In this document: positions 35,917 through 45,129 of the stretch, piece after piece
Numbering within the stretch: the first letter of the stretch is position 1
Layout of the letters: every line of letters starts with the position of its first letter
Origin: Aureimonas phyllosphaerae
GTDB taxonomy: Bacteria; Pseudomonadota; Alphaproteobacteria; Rhizobiales; Rhizobiaceae
Length of the DNA: 64,000 nucleotides
Direction of reading: 5' to 3'
NCBI RefSeq assembly: GCF_900113065.1
Contig: NZ_FOOA01000001.1
Coordinates: 581,494-645,493 of the forward strand
Translations under genes and position numbers: made by a program
The notes under the pieces: model-generated
The model's input: only the letters and a program-made list of their open reading frames with translations
The model's database searches: none
What the model was told of the DNA's origin: nothing

Positions 35917-37437
35917 ATGACCGAGTGCCTTCTCGGGATCGACATCGGCACCTCCGGCTGCAAGGCGCTTCTCGCCGGGCTGGACGGAACGGTACTCGCG
36001 AGCCGGACCGAAACCTATCCCCTGTCCCAGCCGCGCCCCGGCTGGAGCGAGCAGGATCCGGCGGACTGGGTGGACGCGACGCGCCGCGCGGTCGGAGCGT
36101 TGCAGGCCGAACGTCCCGGTCTCGTCGTAAAGGCGATCGGCCTGTCCGGCCAGATGCATGGCCTGACGCCGCTCGACGCGGCCCATCGCGTGTTACGCCC
36201 AGCGATCCTCTGGAACGATCAGCGCAACGGGCCGGAATGCGCCGAGGCGACGGAGCGGGCCGGCGGCGAGGAGGCTCTCCTTGCGCTCACCAACAACCGG
36301 ATGCTGGTCGGCTATACCGGCGGCAAGATTCTCTGGATGCGTCGGCACGAGCCCGAACTCTTCACCCGCCTCGCCCACGTCCTGAACCCCAAGGACTATC
36401 TGCGCCTCGTCCTCACCGGCGAGCGCGCGAGCGAGGTGTCGGATGCCTCCGGCACTGGCCTTTTCGACACGCGCGCGCGACGCTGGTCGGACGAGCTGCT
36501 GCGCCGGCTCGACCTTTCGCCGGACCTCCTGCCGCCGGTCCATGAATCCGCCGAGATCACGGGCCGCCTCAGCGCATCCGGCGCAGCGCTCCTCGGCCTT
36601 CCCGAAGGCGTGCCGGTCGTCGGCGGCGGCGGCGACGCGGTGATCCAGACGCTCGGCTCGGGCGTCATCGCACCGGGCGAGATCCAGACCACGATCGGCA
36701 CCGCCGGGATCGTCGCCTGCGCGCTCGATCGCCCGAGCGACAATCCGGGCGGCCGGCTCCAAGTCTTCTGCAACGTCGATCCCGCCAAGTGGCACTGCAT
36801 GGGCGTTTCGCTCAACGCGGGCGGCGCCATGAGCTGGTTCCGCGGCCTTGCGGCCGACTTCGCGGGCGGCGACGCTCCATCCTTCGACGCGCTGGTGGCG
36901 CGGGCGGAGGCAAGCCCGGCCGGGGCGCGCGGCCTTCTGTTCCTGCCCTACCTCTTCGGCGAGCGCTGCCCGCATCCCGATCCCGCCGCGCGCGGCGCCT
37001 TCGTCGGGCTGACCGCCCGCCATGGCGCGGCCGACCTCACAAGGGCGGTGATGGAGGGGGTCGCCCACGGACTGCGCGACATCTTCGCCGTCATGGAAGA
37101 GGCCGGCATCGCACCCGGCATCGTGAAGGCGTCGGGCGGCGGCGCGCGCTCGCGCCTGTGGCGGCAGATGCAGGCCGACCTTTTCGGCTGCGACGTCGTC
37201 ACCACCGAGGGTGCGGCCGAGGGCGGAGCCTACGGGGCCGCGCTTCTCGCTGGCGTCGGCATCGGCGTCTGGCCGGATGCCGCGACCGCTGCCACCGTCT
37301 GTCGCCCGGTGACGCGCGAGACGCCGGATCCGGAAGCCGGTGCCGTCCTCGGGGCGGCCAACCGCATCTATCGCACCCTTCATTCCGCCCTCGCGCAGGC
37401 CTCGGCCGATCTCGGCCACCCGCGGCTGGACCCATGA
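35917..37437 (+). CDS. Xylulokinase-like FGGY kinase
   Basis: This 506-residue kinase matches xylulokinase more closely than the one at 28898: GIDIGTSGCKALL, IGLSGQMHGLTPLD with the catalytic Asp, ILWNDQRNGPEC, GTAGIVACAL and SGGGARSRLWRQMQADLFG. It would make xylulose 5-phosphate or an analogue, consistent with RpiA in the same operon. Four bases separate it from the ALDH stop, and its stop TGA overlaps a possible start of the phosphatase gene. Confidence 0.9.
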   Translation: MTECLLGIDIGTSGCKALLAGLDGTVLASRTETYPLSQPRPGWSEQDPADWVDATRRAVGALQAERPGLVVKAIGLSGQMHGLTPLDAAHRVLRPAILWNDQRNGPECAEATERAGGEEALLALTNNRMLVGYTGGKILWMRRHEPELFTRLAHVLNPKDYLRLVLTGERASEVSDASGTGLFDTRARRWSDELLRRLDLSPDLLPPVHESAEITGRLSASGAALLGLPEGVPVVGGGGDAVIQTLGSGVIAPGEIQTTIGTAGIVACALDRPSDNPGGRLQVFCNVDPAKWHCMGVSLNAGGAMSWFRGLAADFAGGDAPSFDALVARAEASPAGARGLLFLPYLFGERCPHPDPAARGAFVGLTARHGAADLTRAVMEGVAHGLRDIFAVMEEAGIAPGIVKASGGGARSRLWRQMQADLFGCDVVTTEGAAEGGAYGAALLAGVGIGVWPDAATAATVCRPVTRETPDPEAGAVLGAANRIYRTLHSALAQASADLGHPRLDP

Positions 37438-37460
37438 CATTCTTCGGGAGTGCCCTGCCG

Positions 37461-38147
37461 ATGTCCGCATCGCCCAACACCGCCGATGTCCTGATCTTCG
37501 ATCTCGACGGCACGCTGATCGACAGCGCCCACGACATCGCGGCGGCGGTGAACGAATACCTCGCGTCCAAGGGGTGGCCGGAACAGGACCCGGCCTTCGT
37601 CGAGGGCTTCATCGGCAATGGTCCGCGCCGGCTGTTGCTCGACCTCCTGCTGGCGGTCGGCCTGCCGCACGACGACGCGACGGTCGACGAGGCCGTGCCC
37701 ACCTATATCGCCAACTACGAGCGCAGCCCGGCGCGTCACACGCGCTTCTACGCGCATGTGAAGGAGGACCTGCACCGCCTCCGCGAAGCCGGATTCCGGC
37801 TGGGGCTGTGCACCAACAAGCCGCACGCGCTGACGTTGAAGGTCCTTGATCTCCTCGGCATCGCCCCGCTCTTCGAGGCCGTGGTCGGCGCCGACGCCGC
37901 GCCGGCCTGCAAGCCCGACCCCGCCCATCTCCTGGCGGTCTGCGAGCGCATGGGCGCGCCGCCCGCGAGCGTCGCCTATGTCGGCGACACGGCCGTCGAT
38001 CAGGCGACGGCGGCGGCAGCCGGGATTTCCTTTCACGTCGTGCCCTGGGGCGGCGGATCGCTGCTGAAGGTCGACGAGGCCTTCCGGCTCGACCGGCTGG
38101 CCGACCTGATGGCGCTGAAGCCCGCTGCCGCGCGCCGGACCGCCTGA
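37461..38147 (+). CDS. HAD-family phosphatase (phosphoglycolate phosphatase-like)
   Basis: This 228-residue HAD hydrolase has motif I FDLDGTLID, motif II Thr in LCTNKPHAL, and motif III/IV around KPDP and YVGDTAVDQATAAAAG. It resembles Gph/PGP and may remove phosphate from a sugar-phosphate by-product. Start 37461 has GGGAG 10 nt upstream; the ATG at 37434, which overlaps the kinase stop, is an alternative that adds nine residues. Confidence 0.85.
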   Translation: MSASPNTADVLIFDLDGTLIDSAHDIAAAVNEYLASKGWPEQDPAFVEGFIGNGPRRLLLDLLLAVGLPHDDATVDEAVPTYIANYERSPARHTRFYAHVKEDLHRLREAGFRLGLCTNKPHALTLKVLDLLGIAPLFEAVVGADAAPACKPDPAHLLAVCERMGAPPASVAYVGDTAVDQATAAAAGISFHVVPWGGGSLLKVDEAFRLDRLADLMALKPAAARRTA

Positions 38148-38152
38148 CGCCG

Positions 38153-38992
38153 ATGACCACGAGCCTTCTGCAGCGCATTCTGTCGGAGCGCGAGGCCATG
38201 GGCGCGGCGGAGCGGCGCGTCGCCGACGTGGTGGCCACCGATCCGGGCGCGGTGATCCACATGAGCATGGCCTCGCTCTCGCAGAAGTCGGGCGTCAGCG
38301 ATCCGACGATCATGCGCTTCTGCCGACGCTTCGGCTTCGAGGGCTACGGCGACTTCAAGCTCTTCCTGGCGCAGAGCCTCGTCCCGTCCGCGCCCTTCGC
38401 CTACGAGCAGATCATTTCGGGCGACTCCATCGCCAACATCGTGCGCAAGACCGCGCGCAACTCGCTGAACGCCATCCAGCGCGCGCTGGAGGACCTCGAG
38501 CCGCCGCAACTGGAAGAGGCCGCAAGGCGCCTTCAGGCCGCGACCTGGATCGGCATCTATGCCTCCGGCATCTCGGAGATCACGGCACTCGACGCCGAGC
38601 ACAAGTTCCAGCGCCTCGGGATCCGCTGCGAGGCGCTGATCGGGCGCAAGAAGCAGTGGCTGCACGCCGAGACCTCGCGGCCCGGCGAGGTCGCGCTGAT
38701 CTTCTCGCAGTCCGGCCACACCAAGCAGATGGTCGATATCGCGACGGCGGCGCGCGCGGGCGGCGCACAGGTCGTCTCCGTCACGGCAGCGGACAGCCCG
38801 CTCTCGGCCGTCACCGACGCGCTCGTCGCCGTCGTGCCCTACGACCGGACCGAGCTTCTGACGCCGCTCGCCTCGCGGCTCAATCACCATCTCGTCGTCA
38901 ACATGCTCGTCACCTCGATCGCGATGATCGGTGGCAGCGAGTTCCCGGACCAGTTGCCGGCGCTCGATTCCTGGCAGACCGAAAAGATCTGA
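38153..38992 (+). CDS. RpiR/MurR-family regulator with SIS domain
   Basis: This 279-residue protein has the RpiR architecture: HTH (MASLSQKSGVSDPTIMRFCRRFGFEGYGDFKLFL) and SIS domain (IYASGISEITALDAEHKFQRL, LIFSQSGHTKQMVDIATAARA). It is directly upstream of rpiA in the operon, an arrangement known for RpiR, and is a second candidate to bind the 13-bp motif. The two RpiR proteins of this region may have divided duties. Confidence 0.91.
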   Translation: MTTSLLQRILSEREAMGAAERRVADVVATDPGAVIHMSMASLSQKSGVSDPTIMRFCRRFGFEGYGDFKLFLAQSLVPSAPFAYEQIISGDSIANIVRKTARNSLNAIQRALEDLEPPQLEEAARRLQAATWIGIYASGISEITALDAEHKFQRLGIRCEALIGRKKQWLHAETSRPGEVALIFSQSGHTKQMVDIATAARAGGAQVVSVTAADSPLSAVTDALVAVVPYDRTELLTPLASRLNHHLVVNMLVTSIAMIGGSEFPDQLPALDSWQTEKI

Positions 38993-39067
38993 CGGCGGAC
39001 ACCCCCTTTCCGCGCCGCGGCAGAAGGCCCGCGAGCGCAAACAGCTGACGCGCATGGAGGATCTACG

Positions 39068-39781
39068 ATGAGCGCACAGGACGAAGCGAAGCGGGTGGCC
39101 GGGCGCCGCGTCATCGAGGAATTCGTGCGGGACGGGATGAAGCTCGGACTGGGCTCCGGCACCACGTCGCACTTCTTCGTCCGCGAGCTCGGCAAGCACG
39201 TCGCCGACGGGATGCGCCTCACCTGCACCACGACCTCGCGCGCCACCAATCAGGTGGCGCAGGAATCCGGCATCAAGCTGACCGATCCCAACGAGATCGG
39301 CGAGCTCGACCTGACGATCGACGGGCCGGACGAGATCGATCGCCAGTTCAACATGATCAAGGGCGGCGGCGCCTGCCTTCTCTGGGAGAAGATCATCGCC
39401 CACGCTTCGAAGCGGATGATCACGATCTGCGACGAGACCAAGATCGTTGATCGCCTCGGCAGCTTCCCGCTGCCGGTCGAGGTCGTCCAGTTCGCCTGGA
39501 AGCAGACGCAGCGCATGGTGGAGGCGACGCTCGGCCACCACGGCATCGGGAACGCGGTGATCGAGCGACGTATGCGCGACGGCCAGCCCGTCGTCACCGA
39601 CAGCGGAAACTTCATCCTGGATTGCCGGTGCGGCCCCGTGCTCGACGAGCCGGCGCCTCTCGAGATCGCCCTGAACCGCATCCCCGGCGTCGTCGAGAAC
39701 GGCCTCTTCACGCGCGAGTCGTCCGGGATGGTGATCGGCAAGTTCGACGGCACGTCCGACGTGCATCTGCGCAAAATCTAG
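39068..39781 (+). CDS. rpiA: Ribose-5-phosphate isomerase A
   Basis: This 237-residue enzyme converts ribose 5-phosphate to ribulose 5-phosphate in the pentose phosphate pathway. Conserved pieces are LGLGSGTTSHFF (phosphate loop), TIDGPDEID (the DGADE motif with Pro for Ala) and MIKGGGACLLWEKI with the Lys. A GGAGG site precedes the ATG. It is the last gene before the transporter promoter. Because a housekeeping copy is likely elsewhere, this one may be a pathway-specific isomerase. Confidence 0.92.
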   Translation: MSAQDEAKRVAGRRVIEEFVRDGMKLGLGSGTTSHFFVRELGKHVADGMRLTCTTTSRATNQVAQESGIKLTDPNEIGELDLTIDGPDEIDRQFNMIKGGGACLLWEKIIAHASKRMITICDETKIVDRLGSFPLPVEVVQFAWKQTQRMVEATLGHHGIGNAVIERRMRDGQPVVTDSGNFILDCRCGPVLDEPAPLEIALNRIPGVVENGLFTRESSGMVIGKFDGTSDVHLRKI

Positions 39782-39925
39782 TAAAGCAAGATTTTCGGTC
39801 GCCCGCTGCGATCTCGGGCATTGCCGGAAAAATCGACCGGCCTATCCGCCGAACCGCCCTTATCGACAAGCCTTTTGGGATTTCCACCCCCAACCACGGG
39901 ACTGCTTGACGGCCCGCCGAAACGG

Positions 39926-39938
39926 CTAGTATTACTAC
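39926..39938. promoter_or_regulatory. RpiR-regulon operator-like motif, site D
   Basis: CTAGTATTACTAC contains the palindrome TAGTA-T-TACTA. It is 31-43 bp upstream of the binding-protein ATG at 39969 and covers the -10 of a TTGACG (39906-39911) promoter. Confidence 0.62.
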
Positions 39939-39968
39939 ATTCATCGCTCTGGGAGGAGAGAAGAGCCC

Positions 39969-41045
39969 ATGCCACAGATCAATCGACGCCATCTCTTGCA
40001 GGCCGGCGCGGCGCTCGGCGCCACGGCCCTCGTCGGCGGCCGGGCCGCCTTCGCGCAGGAAGGGCTCTTCGTGCCCTACAGCAACAAGAGCCTCGACTAC
40101 TATTTCTTCGTGATCCAGGAAGAGGCGGTGAAGCGGGCGGTCGAGGCGCAGAAGTGGCGCTTCCAGGCGACCAACGCGAGCTTCGACAACACGCGCCAGC
40201 TCGAGCAGTGGCAGAGCCTGATGCTGAGCCAGCCGAGCGCCATCGTCTCCGATCCGATCGACAGCCAGGCCATCGTCAGCGCCATCCGCCGCTACAACGG
40301 GCGCAAGATCCCCGTCGCCATCATCGACACGCCGGCCGACGGCGGCGATGTCGCGATCACCGTCTCCTTCGACAACAAGCTCGGCGGCGTCATGGCGGCG
40401 CAGGAGATCATCAAGCGCCTGACCGAAAAGCACGGTAGCCCGAAGGGCACGGTGCTGAACTGCTTCGGCGCGCTGCAGAGCGTCGCCTGGCGCCAGCGCA
40501 AGGAGGGCATGGACGAGGAGTTCGCCAAGTATCCCGACATCAAGTACCTCGCCCGCCCGACCGAGGGCGCGCTGGACCAGATGCTGGCGGTCACCCTCTC
40601 GACCTTGTCCGAATTCCCCGATCTCGACGCGGTCCATGCGCCGAGCGACTCGCCCTCGCGCGGCATTGTCACCGCCCTTCAGCAGCGCGATCGCTGGAAG
40701 AAGGTCGGCGAGGAAGGCCACGTGATCTTCGTCAACATCGATGGCGAGCCCATCGCGCTGAAGTGGATCCAGGACGGCTACATGGACGCCTGCGTCTCGC
40801 AGGACCCGATCGCCTACGGCGAGATCGCGGTCGAGATGCTGCAGAAGCATGCCATTCCCGGCGAGGCGGTGCCGCTCGGCGCCTACGAGAACGCCAAGTA
40901 CTTCTGGGAGAAGGGCGAGATCGTGAACGGGGCGACGGGCCCGACGCTCATCATCCCGCCCTTCGTGATCGACGGCTCCAACGCCAACGATAAGCGCCAC
41001 TGGGGCGCGATTGCCGAGAAGGACTGGGGCATCCCCTACTCCTGA
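39969..41045 (+). CDS. Sugar-binding periplasmic protein, Tat-type signal
   Basis: This 358-residue type-I periplasmic binding protein has an N-terminal NRRHLLQAGAALGATALVGG that looks like a twin-arginine signal, then a ribose-binding fold (AIVSDPIDSQAIVSAIRRYNGRKIPVAIID, DAVHAPSDSPSRGIVTALQQ). It begins the ABC operon and is driven from the promoter overlapping site D. The ligand is probably a pentose, pentitol or related sugar. Confidence 0.87.
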   Translation: MPQINRRHLLQAGAALGATALVGGRAAFAQEGLFVPYSNKSLDYYFFVIQEEAVKRAVEAQKWRFQATNASFDNTRQLEQWQSLMLSQPSAIVSDPIDSQAIVSAIRRYNGRKIPVAIIDTPADGGDVAITVSFDNKLGGVMAAQEIIKRLTEKHGSPKGTVLNCFGALQSVAWRQRKEGMDEEFAKYPDIKYLARPTEGALDQMLAVTLSTLSEFPDLDAVHAPSDSPSRGIVTALQQRDRWKKVGEEGHVIFVNIDGEPIALKWIQDGYMDACVSQDPIAYGEIAVEMLQKHAIPGEAVPLGAYENAKYFWEKGEIVNGATGPTLIIPPFVIDGSNANDKRHWGAIAEKDWGIPYS

Positions 41046-41119
41046 TGTGAGTCATGTGCGATCGCGGCGCGGGGACCAGGACGTCCCCGCGCCGCCGCCA
41101 GTTTCCGGCGGAGGACACG

Positions 41120-42652
41120 ATGACGACCCTTCTTCAGCCTCGGCCCGAGACGCACGCGCCCGCCGAGGTCGTGCTGCGCACCGATCGTCTGGAAAAGCGC
41201 TACGGCGGCGTCCTGGCGCTCGACGGTGTGTCGATCGAGATCCGGCGCGGCACGATCCATGGACTGCTCGGCGAGAACGGCGCGGGCAAGTCGACGCTCG
41301 TCGGCCTGATCTCCGGCCAGCGCCAGCCGACCTCCGGCACGATCTATCTCGACGGGGCGCCCGTCGACCATGCCGACGTGAAGGCCATGGAGAAGGCCGG
41401 CGTCTTCCTGGTGACCCAGGAGCCGATGATCGTCGACCACATGAGCGCGGCCGAGAACCTGATGCTCGGCATCTGGCCGAGCCGTCACTTCGGCTTCGTC
41501 GCCTGGAAGCGCCTGCGGGAGGACGCAGCGCGCATGCTGGACGGGTCCGGCATCGACCCCGCCGCCGCCGCCGGCAAGCTCGACGCGGTCGCCCGCCGCA
41601 AGCTCAACATCCTGCGGGCCATGTTCAGCGGCGGCAAGGTCATCATCCTCGACGAGCCCACCGCTGCGCTCAACGTCGACGACCGCGCCCAGCTCTTCGA
41701 CTTCATGCGCAAGCTGAAGAGCGAAGGCGTGACCTTTGTCTTCATTTCGCACTACAACGACGAGATCCTCGAGATCTGCGACGCATGTTCGGTGTTGCGG
41801 GACGGCCGGCTGGCCGGCGGGACGCAGGACGTGCGCTCGCTCACCTCCGAGGCGCTGTCCGAGCTCGTGCTCGGCCGCGGGCTCGCCCTGTTCCAGCGCC
41901 AGCGTCGCAGCTTTCCGGAGGCAAGTCCCGCGCTTCGCCTGCGCGACATCCGTGCCGCCGCACTCGACGTTCCCGCACTCGATATCCGGCCGGGCGAGAT
42001 CCTCGGCTTCACCGGCCTGCCAGGCGCGGGCGCCAAGGAACTGGCCCGCGCGATCTTCGGCCTCCTTCCCGTGCGGTCCGGCACGATCGCCTTTTCCGGC
42101 GAGATCGACGCCCCGCAGCCGTTGCCGCGCGATCCGCGCGACGCCTTCGACCGGGGCATCGCCTTCCTGTCGGACGACCGTCGCCGCGACGGCTCGGTCG
42201 GCGGCATGTCGATCGCCGCCAACCTGTCGCTCTCTTCGCTGCAGAGCGTCTCCAGCGGCGGCTTCTTCCGGCGTGGCGCCGAAGGCGCTCTGTCGGACCG
42301 CTATTTCGCGGCCATGGGCATCAAGGCTGCCGGCCCCCATGCCGCGGTCGACACCTTGAGCGGCGGCAACCAGCAGAAGGTCTGCCTCGGCCGCGTGCTC
42401 GCCACGCAGCCCCGCCTCCTGATCCTCGACGAGCCGACGCGCGGCATCGACGTCGGCGTCAAGCAGGACGTCCTGCGCATCATCGACGCGCTGACCCGGG
42501 ACGGCGTGTCCGTGATCGTCGTCTCCACCGACACCGACGAGATGGTGCGCATCGCCGACCGGGTCTGCCTCTTCGAGAAGGGGCGGATCACCCGCGAACT
42601 CGTCGGCTCCGCCATCACGACCGAACGGCTGCGCGGCCTTGCCGAAGGCTGA
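41120..42652 (+). CDS. RbsA-like sugar ABC transporter ATP-binding protein (two domains)
   Basis: This 510-residue protein has two ABC domains. Domain 1 has Walker A GENGAGKST (residues 51-59) and Walker B VIILDEPTAAL, but its C-loop reads DAVARRKLNIL (near 155-165) instead of LSxGxxQ. Domain 2 has the degenerate Walker A usual in this family (GLPGAGAKE) with an intact LSGGNQQKV and LLILDEPTRGID. The ATG at 41120 has GGAGG upstream. The altered C-loop means only one complete ATP site may form. Confidence 0.89.
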   Translation: MTTLLQPRPETHAPAEVVLRTDRLEKRYGGVLALDGVSIEIRRGTIHGLLGENGAGKSTLVGLISGQRQPTSGTIYLDGAPVDHADVKAMEKAGVFLVTQEPMIVDHMSAAENLMLGIWPSRHFGFVAWKRLREDAARMLDGSGIDPAAAAGKLDAVARRKLNILRAMFSGGKVIILDEPTAALNVDDRAQLFDFMRKLKSEGVTFVFISHYNDEILEICDACSVLRDGRLAGGTQDVRSLTSEALSELVLGRGLALFQRQRRSFPEASPALRLRDIRAAALDVPALDIRPGEILGFTGLPGAGAKELARAIFGLLPVRSGTIAFSGEIDAPQPLPRDPRDAFDRGIAFLSDDRRRDGSVGGMSIAANLSLSSLQSVSSGGFFRRGAEGALSDRYFAAMGIKAAGPHAAVDTLSGGNQQKVCLGRVLATQPRLLILDEPTRGIDVGVKQDVLRIIDALTRDGVSVIVVSTDTDEMVRIADRVCLFEKGRITRELVGSAITTERLRGLAEG

Positions 42653-42683
42653 CAGCGCCCGCCCCATGCCACAGGACACGCCC

Positions 42684-43706
42684 ATGAAGCCCGCAGCCGC
42701 CAGCCTTCCCGCCTCGCAGGGCGCCGCCGCGACGCCGCAGTCGACCGCGCCGGCGCGGCCAGCCGGGCGTTCCGTCACCGGCTGGATCCTGCACAACGTC
42801 GTGTGGATCTGGCTGATCGCGCTCGTCGTCCTGTTCGGGGTGTTCAACCCCTACTTCTTCACCCTGTTCAATCTGCAGAACATCATGGTGCAGGCGACCG
42901 TGCTCGGCATGATCGGCCTTGCGGTCTCCCTGCCGCTCCTCGTCGCCGAGATCGACCTCTCGTTGCCGGCCAATCTCGGCTTCTCGTCCGCCATCGGCGC
43001 GCTGGCCTATTCCAACCTCGAACTGCCCTGGTTCGTGGCCATGCTCGCCGGCGTCGGCGTCGCGACCTTCATCGGCTTCTTCAACGGCCTGTGCATCACC
43101 AAGCTGCGCATGGTCTCGCTGATCGAGACGCTGGCGATGATGATCATTCTCGAAGGCTCGCTCCTGGCGCTGACGCAGGGGCGCACGATCACCAACATGT
43201 CGGACGGCTATATCTGGATCGGACAGGCGACGGTCGGCGGCTGGCCGGTCATGCCGGCGATCTTCGTCGTCGCGCTGGTCGCCATGTCCGTCCTTCTCAA
43301 CCGCACGATTCTCGGCCGCAGCATCTACGCGGTCGGGGGCAACGCGGTGGCGTCCAACTCGGCCGGCATCCGCGTCGACCGCATCAAGATCGCGACCTAT
43401 ACGATCGCCGGCTTCCTCGCCGGCGTCGCGGGCTTCCTGCTGGCGTCCTGGCAGATGGCGATCACCTCCAACCAGGGATCGAGCTACCTTCTCTACGCCA
43501 TCGCCGCACCGATCATCGGCGGCGTCAGCGTCTTCGGCGGACGCGGCAACGTCGTTGGGGTGCTGGGCGGCGTGCTGCTCCTCACCGTGATCCAGGTGGG
43601 CCTGGCCATCGTCAATGTGCCCTCCTTCTATGTCGGCATGATCGGCGGCTTCATGATCTTCATCGCCGTGGCGATCGACGCCTTGCGGGTGCGCTACTTC
43701 AACTGA
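42684..43706 (+). CDS. Ribose-type ABC transporter permease
   Basis: This 340-residue inner-membrane permease of the RbsC group has about ten helices. Signatures include VAEIDLSLPANLGFSS, NRTILGRSIYAVGGNAVASNSAG and PIIGGVSVFGGRGNVVGVLGG. ATG 42684 follows CAGGACA; ATG 42666 is an alternative. It completes the transporter begun at 39969. Confidence 0.9.
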   Translation: MKPAAASLPASQGAAATPQSTAPARPAGRSVTGWILHNVVWIWLIALVVLFGVFNPYFFTLFNLQNIMVQATVLGMIGLAVSLPLLVAEIDLSLPANLGFSSAIGALAYSNLELPWFVAMLAGVGVATFIGFFNGLCITKLRMVSLIETLAMMIILEGSLLALTQGRTITNMSDGYIWIGQATVGGWPVMPAIFVVALVAMSVLLNRTILGRSIYAVGGNAVASNSAGIRVDRIKIATYTIAGFLAGVAGFLLASWQMAITSNQGSSYLLYAIAAPIIGGVSVFGGRGNVVGVLGGVLLLTVIQVGLAIVNVPSFYVGMIGGFMIFIAVAIDALRVRYFN

Positions 43707-43767
43707 TGGGGCGACGAAATCGCCCCTCCACGTTCGGCGGAGAGCCCGAGGAGGAATGACGCGAAGG

Positions 43768-43808
43768 CGACCGGCCGAAGACGTCCGGTCGCGGCGGAAC
43801 ACTTTTTT
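43768..43808 (+). terminator. Possible terminator of the sugar ABC operon
   Basis: CGACCGG and CCGGTCG form a 7-bp stem (43768-43791) with a 10-nt loop, and a TTTTTT run lies at 43803-43808. The T-run starts about 12 nt after the stem, so the fit to an intrinsic terminator is only partial. Confidence 0.4.
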
Positions 43809-43867
43809 GTGCGCTTCGTTTGATCGGGACACGTTGTGCACTGACTGTGCAGTCCGGATCCCGCGCT

Positions 43868-45124
43868 ATGCTTGATGAATCCCGCCTCCCATGGGCCAAA
43901 GGCGATGCCGACGGCTCCATCGCGATCAATCCGGACGGGCGTGCGGGCGAGCGCGAGCAGCACCCGACGGAAAGCCGCGAGTCCGACAAGCGCGAGGCCA
44001 AGTCCAAGCCATCGGACGAACAATCCGAGAAGGGGCGCGCGGCCGCAGAGGGCGAGGAGAAGGTCGGCGAGACGACCAAGCGCCCCTCGATCCTGCGCCG
44101 CCATCCCTTCATCGTCCTTCTCGTGCTTGTGGCGATCGTCGCGGCAGCGGTCGGCGGCTACGTCTACTGGCAGACGGCGATCTACCCGTACGAATCGACC
44201 GACGACGCCTTCATCGATTCCCGTCAGTTCGCGATCTCGCCGCAGGTCGCAGGCTATGTCGCGGAGGTGCCGGTGTCCGACAACCAGCATGTTGAGGCGG
44301 GCGCTGTCATCCTGCGCATCGATCCGCGCGACTATCAGGCCGCCGTCGACGAGGCCGACGCCCGCATCGCGGCCGCGCAGGCCGCGATCAGCGGCGCGGA
44401 CGCGCAGATCGCAGCCCAGCAGGCCCAGGTCGTCGAGGCGCAGGCCGCCGTCGCGCAGAACGAGGCGAGCGTCCAGTTCGCGCAGGAAGAGGCCGCTCGC
44501 GCGCAGCAGCTCGTCCGCTCCGGCGCCGGCACGGTGCAGACCGCGCAGCAGCAGACCTCGAACCTGCGTCAGGCCCAAGCCGAGCTGAACCGCTCGCGCG
44601 CGGCGGTCACCGCCGCGGAAAAGCAGGTCGGCTCGCTTCAGGCGCAGCGCGCCACCTCGGTCGCGGATCTTCGCGAGGCCAACGCCCAGGCCGCCCAGGC
44701 CCGCCTCAACCTGTCCTACGTCACCGTCACCGCCGCCCAGCCGGGCCGCGTCGTCAAGCTCACCGGTGCGGTCGGCCAGTATGTCCAGACCGGGCAGAGC
44801 GTCGCCATGTTCGTGCCCGACGACATCTGGGTCACCGCCAACTTCAAGGAAACGCAGATCACCGACATGCGGCCGGGCCAGCCCGTCGATATCCGGATCG
44901 ACGCCTATCCGGACCACAAGATCAGCGGCCATGTCGATTCCATCCAGCCCGGCTCGGGCACCGCCTTCTCGCTGCTGCCGGCCGAGAACGCGACCGGCAA
45001 CTACGTGAAGGTCGTGCAGCGCGTGCCGGTGAAGATCGTGGCCGACGGCTGGCCGCAGGACGTCTCGATCGGCCCGGGCATGTCGGTCGTGCCGACCGTC
45101 ACCGTGCACCCGGCGAAGGACTGA
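43868..45124 (+). CDS. HlyD/EmrA-type membrane-fusion protein
   Basis: This is a 418-residue periplasmic adaptor. The N-terminal 80 residues are charged and cytoplasmic (rich in Glu, Lys and Ser), followed by one membrane helix (FIVLLVLVAIVAAAVGGYVYW). Next come the biotinyl-lipoyl half-motifs (SPQVAGYVAEVPVSDNQHVEAGAVILRID) and a long Ala/Gln coiled coil. It forms a tripartite efflux pump with the transporter at 45130 and an outer-membrane channel not seen here. ATG at 43868 is used; GTG/TTG starts upstream are less likely. Confidence 0.9.
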   Translation: MLDESRLPWAKGDADGSIAINPDGRAGEREQHPTESRESDKREAKSKPSDEQSEKGRAAAEGEEKVGETTKRPSILRRHPFIVLLVLVAIVAAAVGGYVYWQTAIYPYESTDDAFIDSRQFAISPQVAGYVAEVPVSDNQHVEAGAVILRIDPRDYQAAVDEADARIAAAQAAISGADAQIAAQQAQVVEAQAAVAQNEASVQFAQEEAARAQQLVRSGAGTVQTAQQQTSNLRQAQAELNRSRAAVTAAEKQVGSLQAQRATSVADLREANAQAAQARLNLSYVTVTAAQPGRVVKLTGAVGQYVQTGQSVAMFVPDDIWVTANFKETQITDMRPGQPVDIRIDAYPDHKISGHVDSIQPGSGTAFSLLPAENATGNYVKVVQRVPVKIVADGWPQDVSIGPGMSVVPTVTVHPAKD

Positions 45125-45129
45125 GGCCC

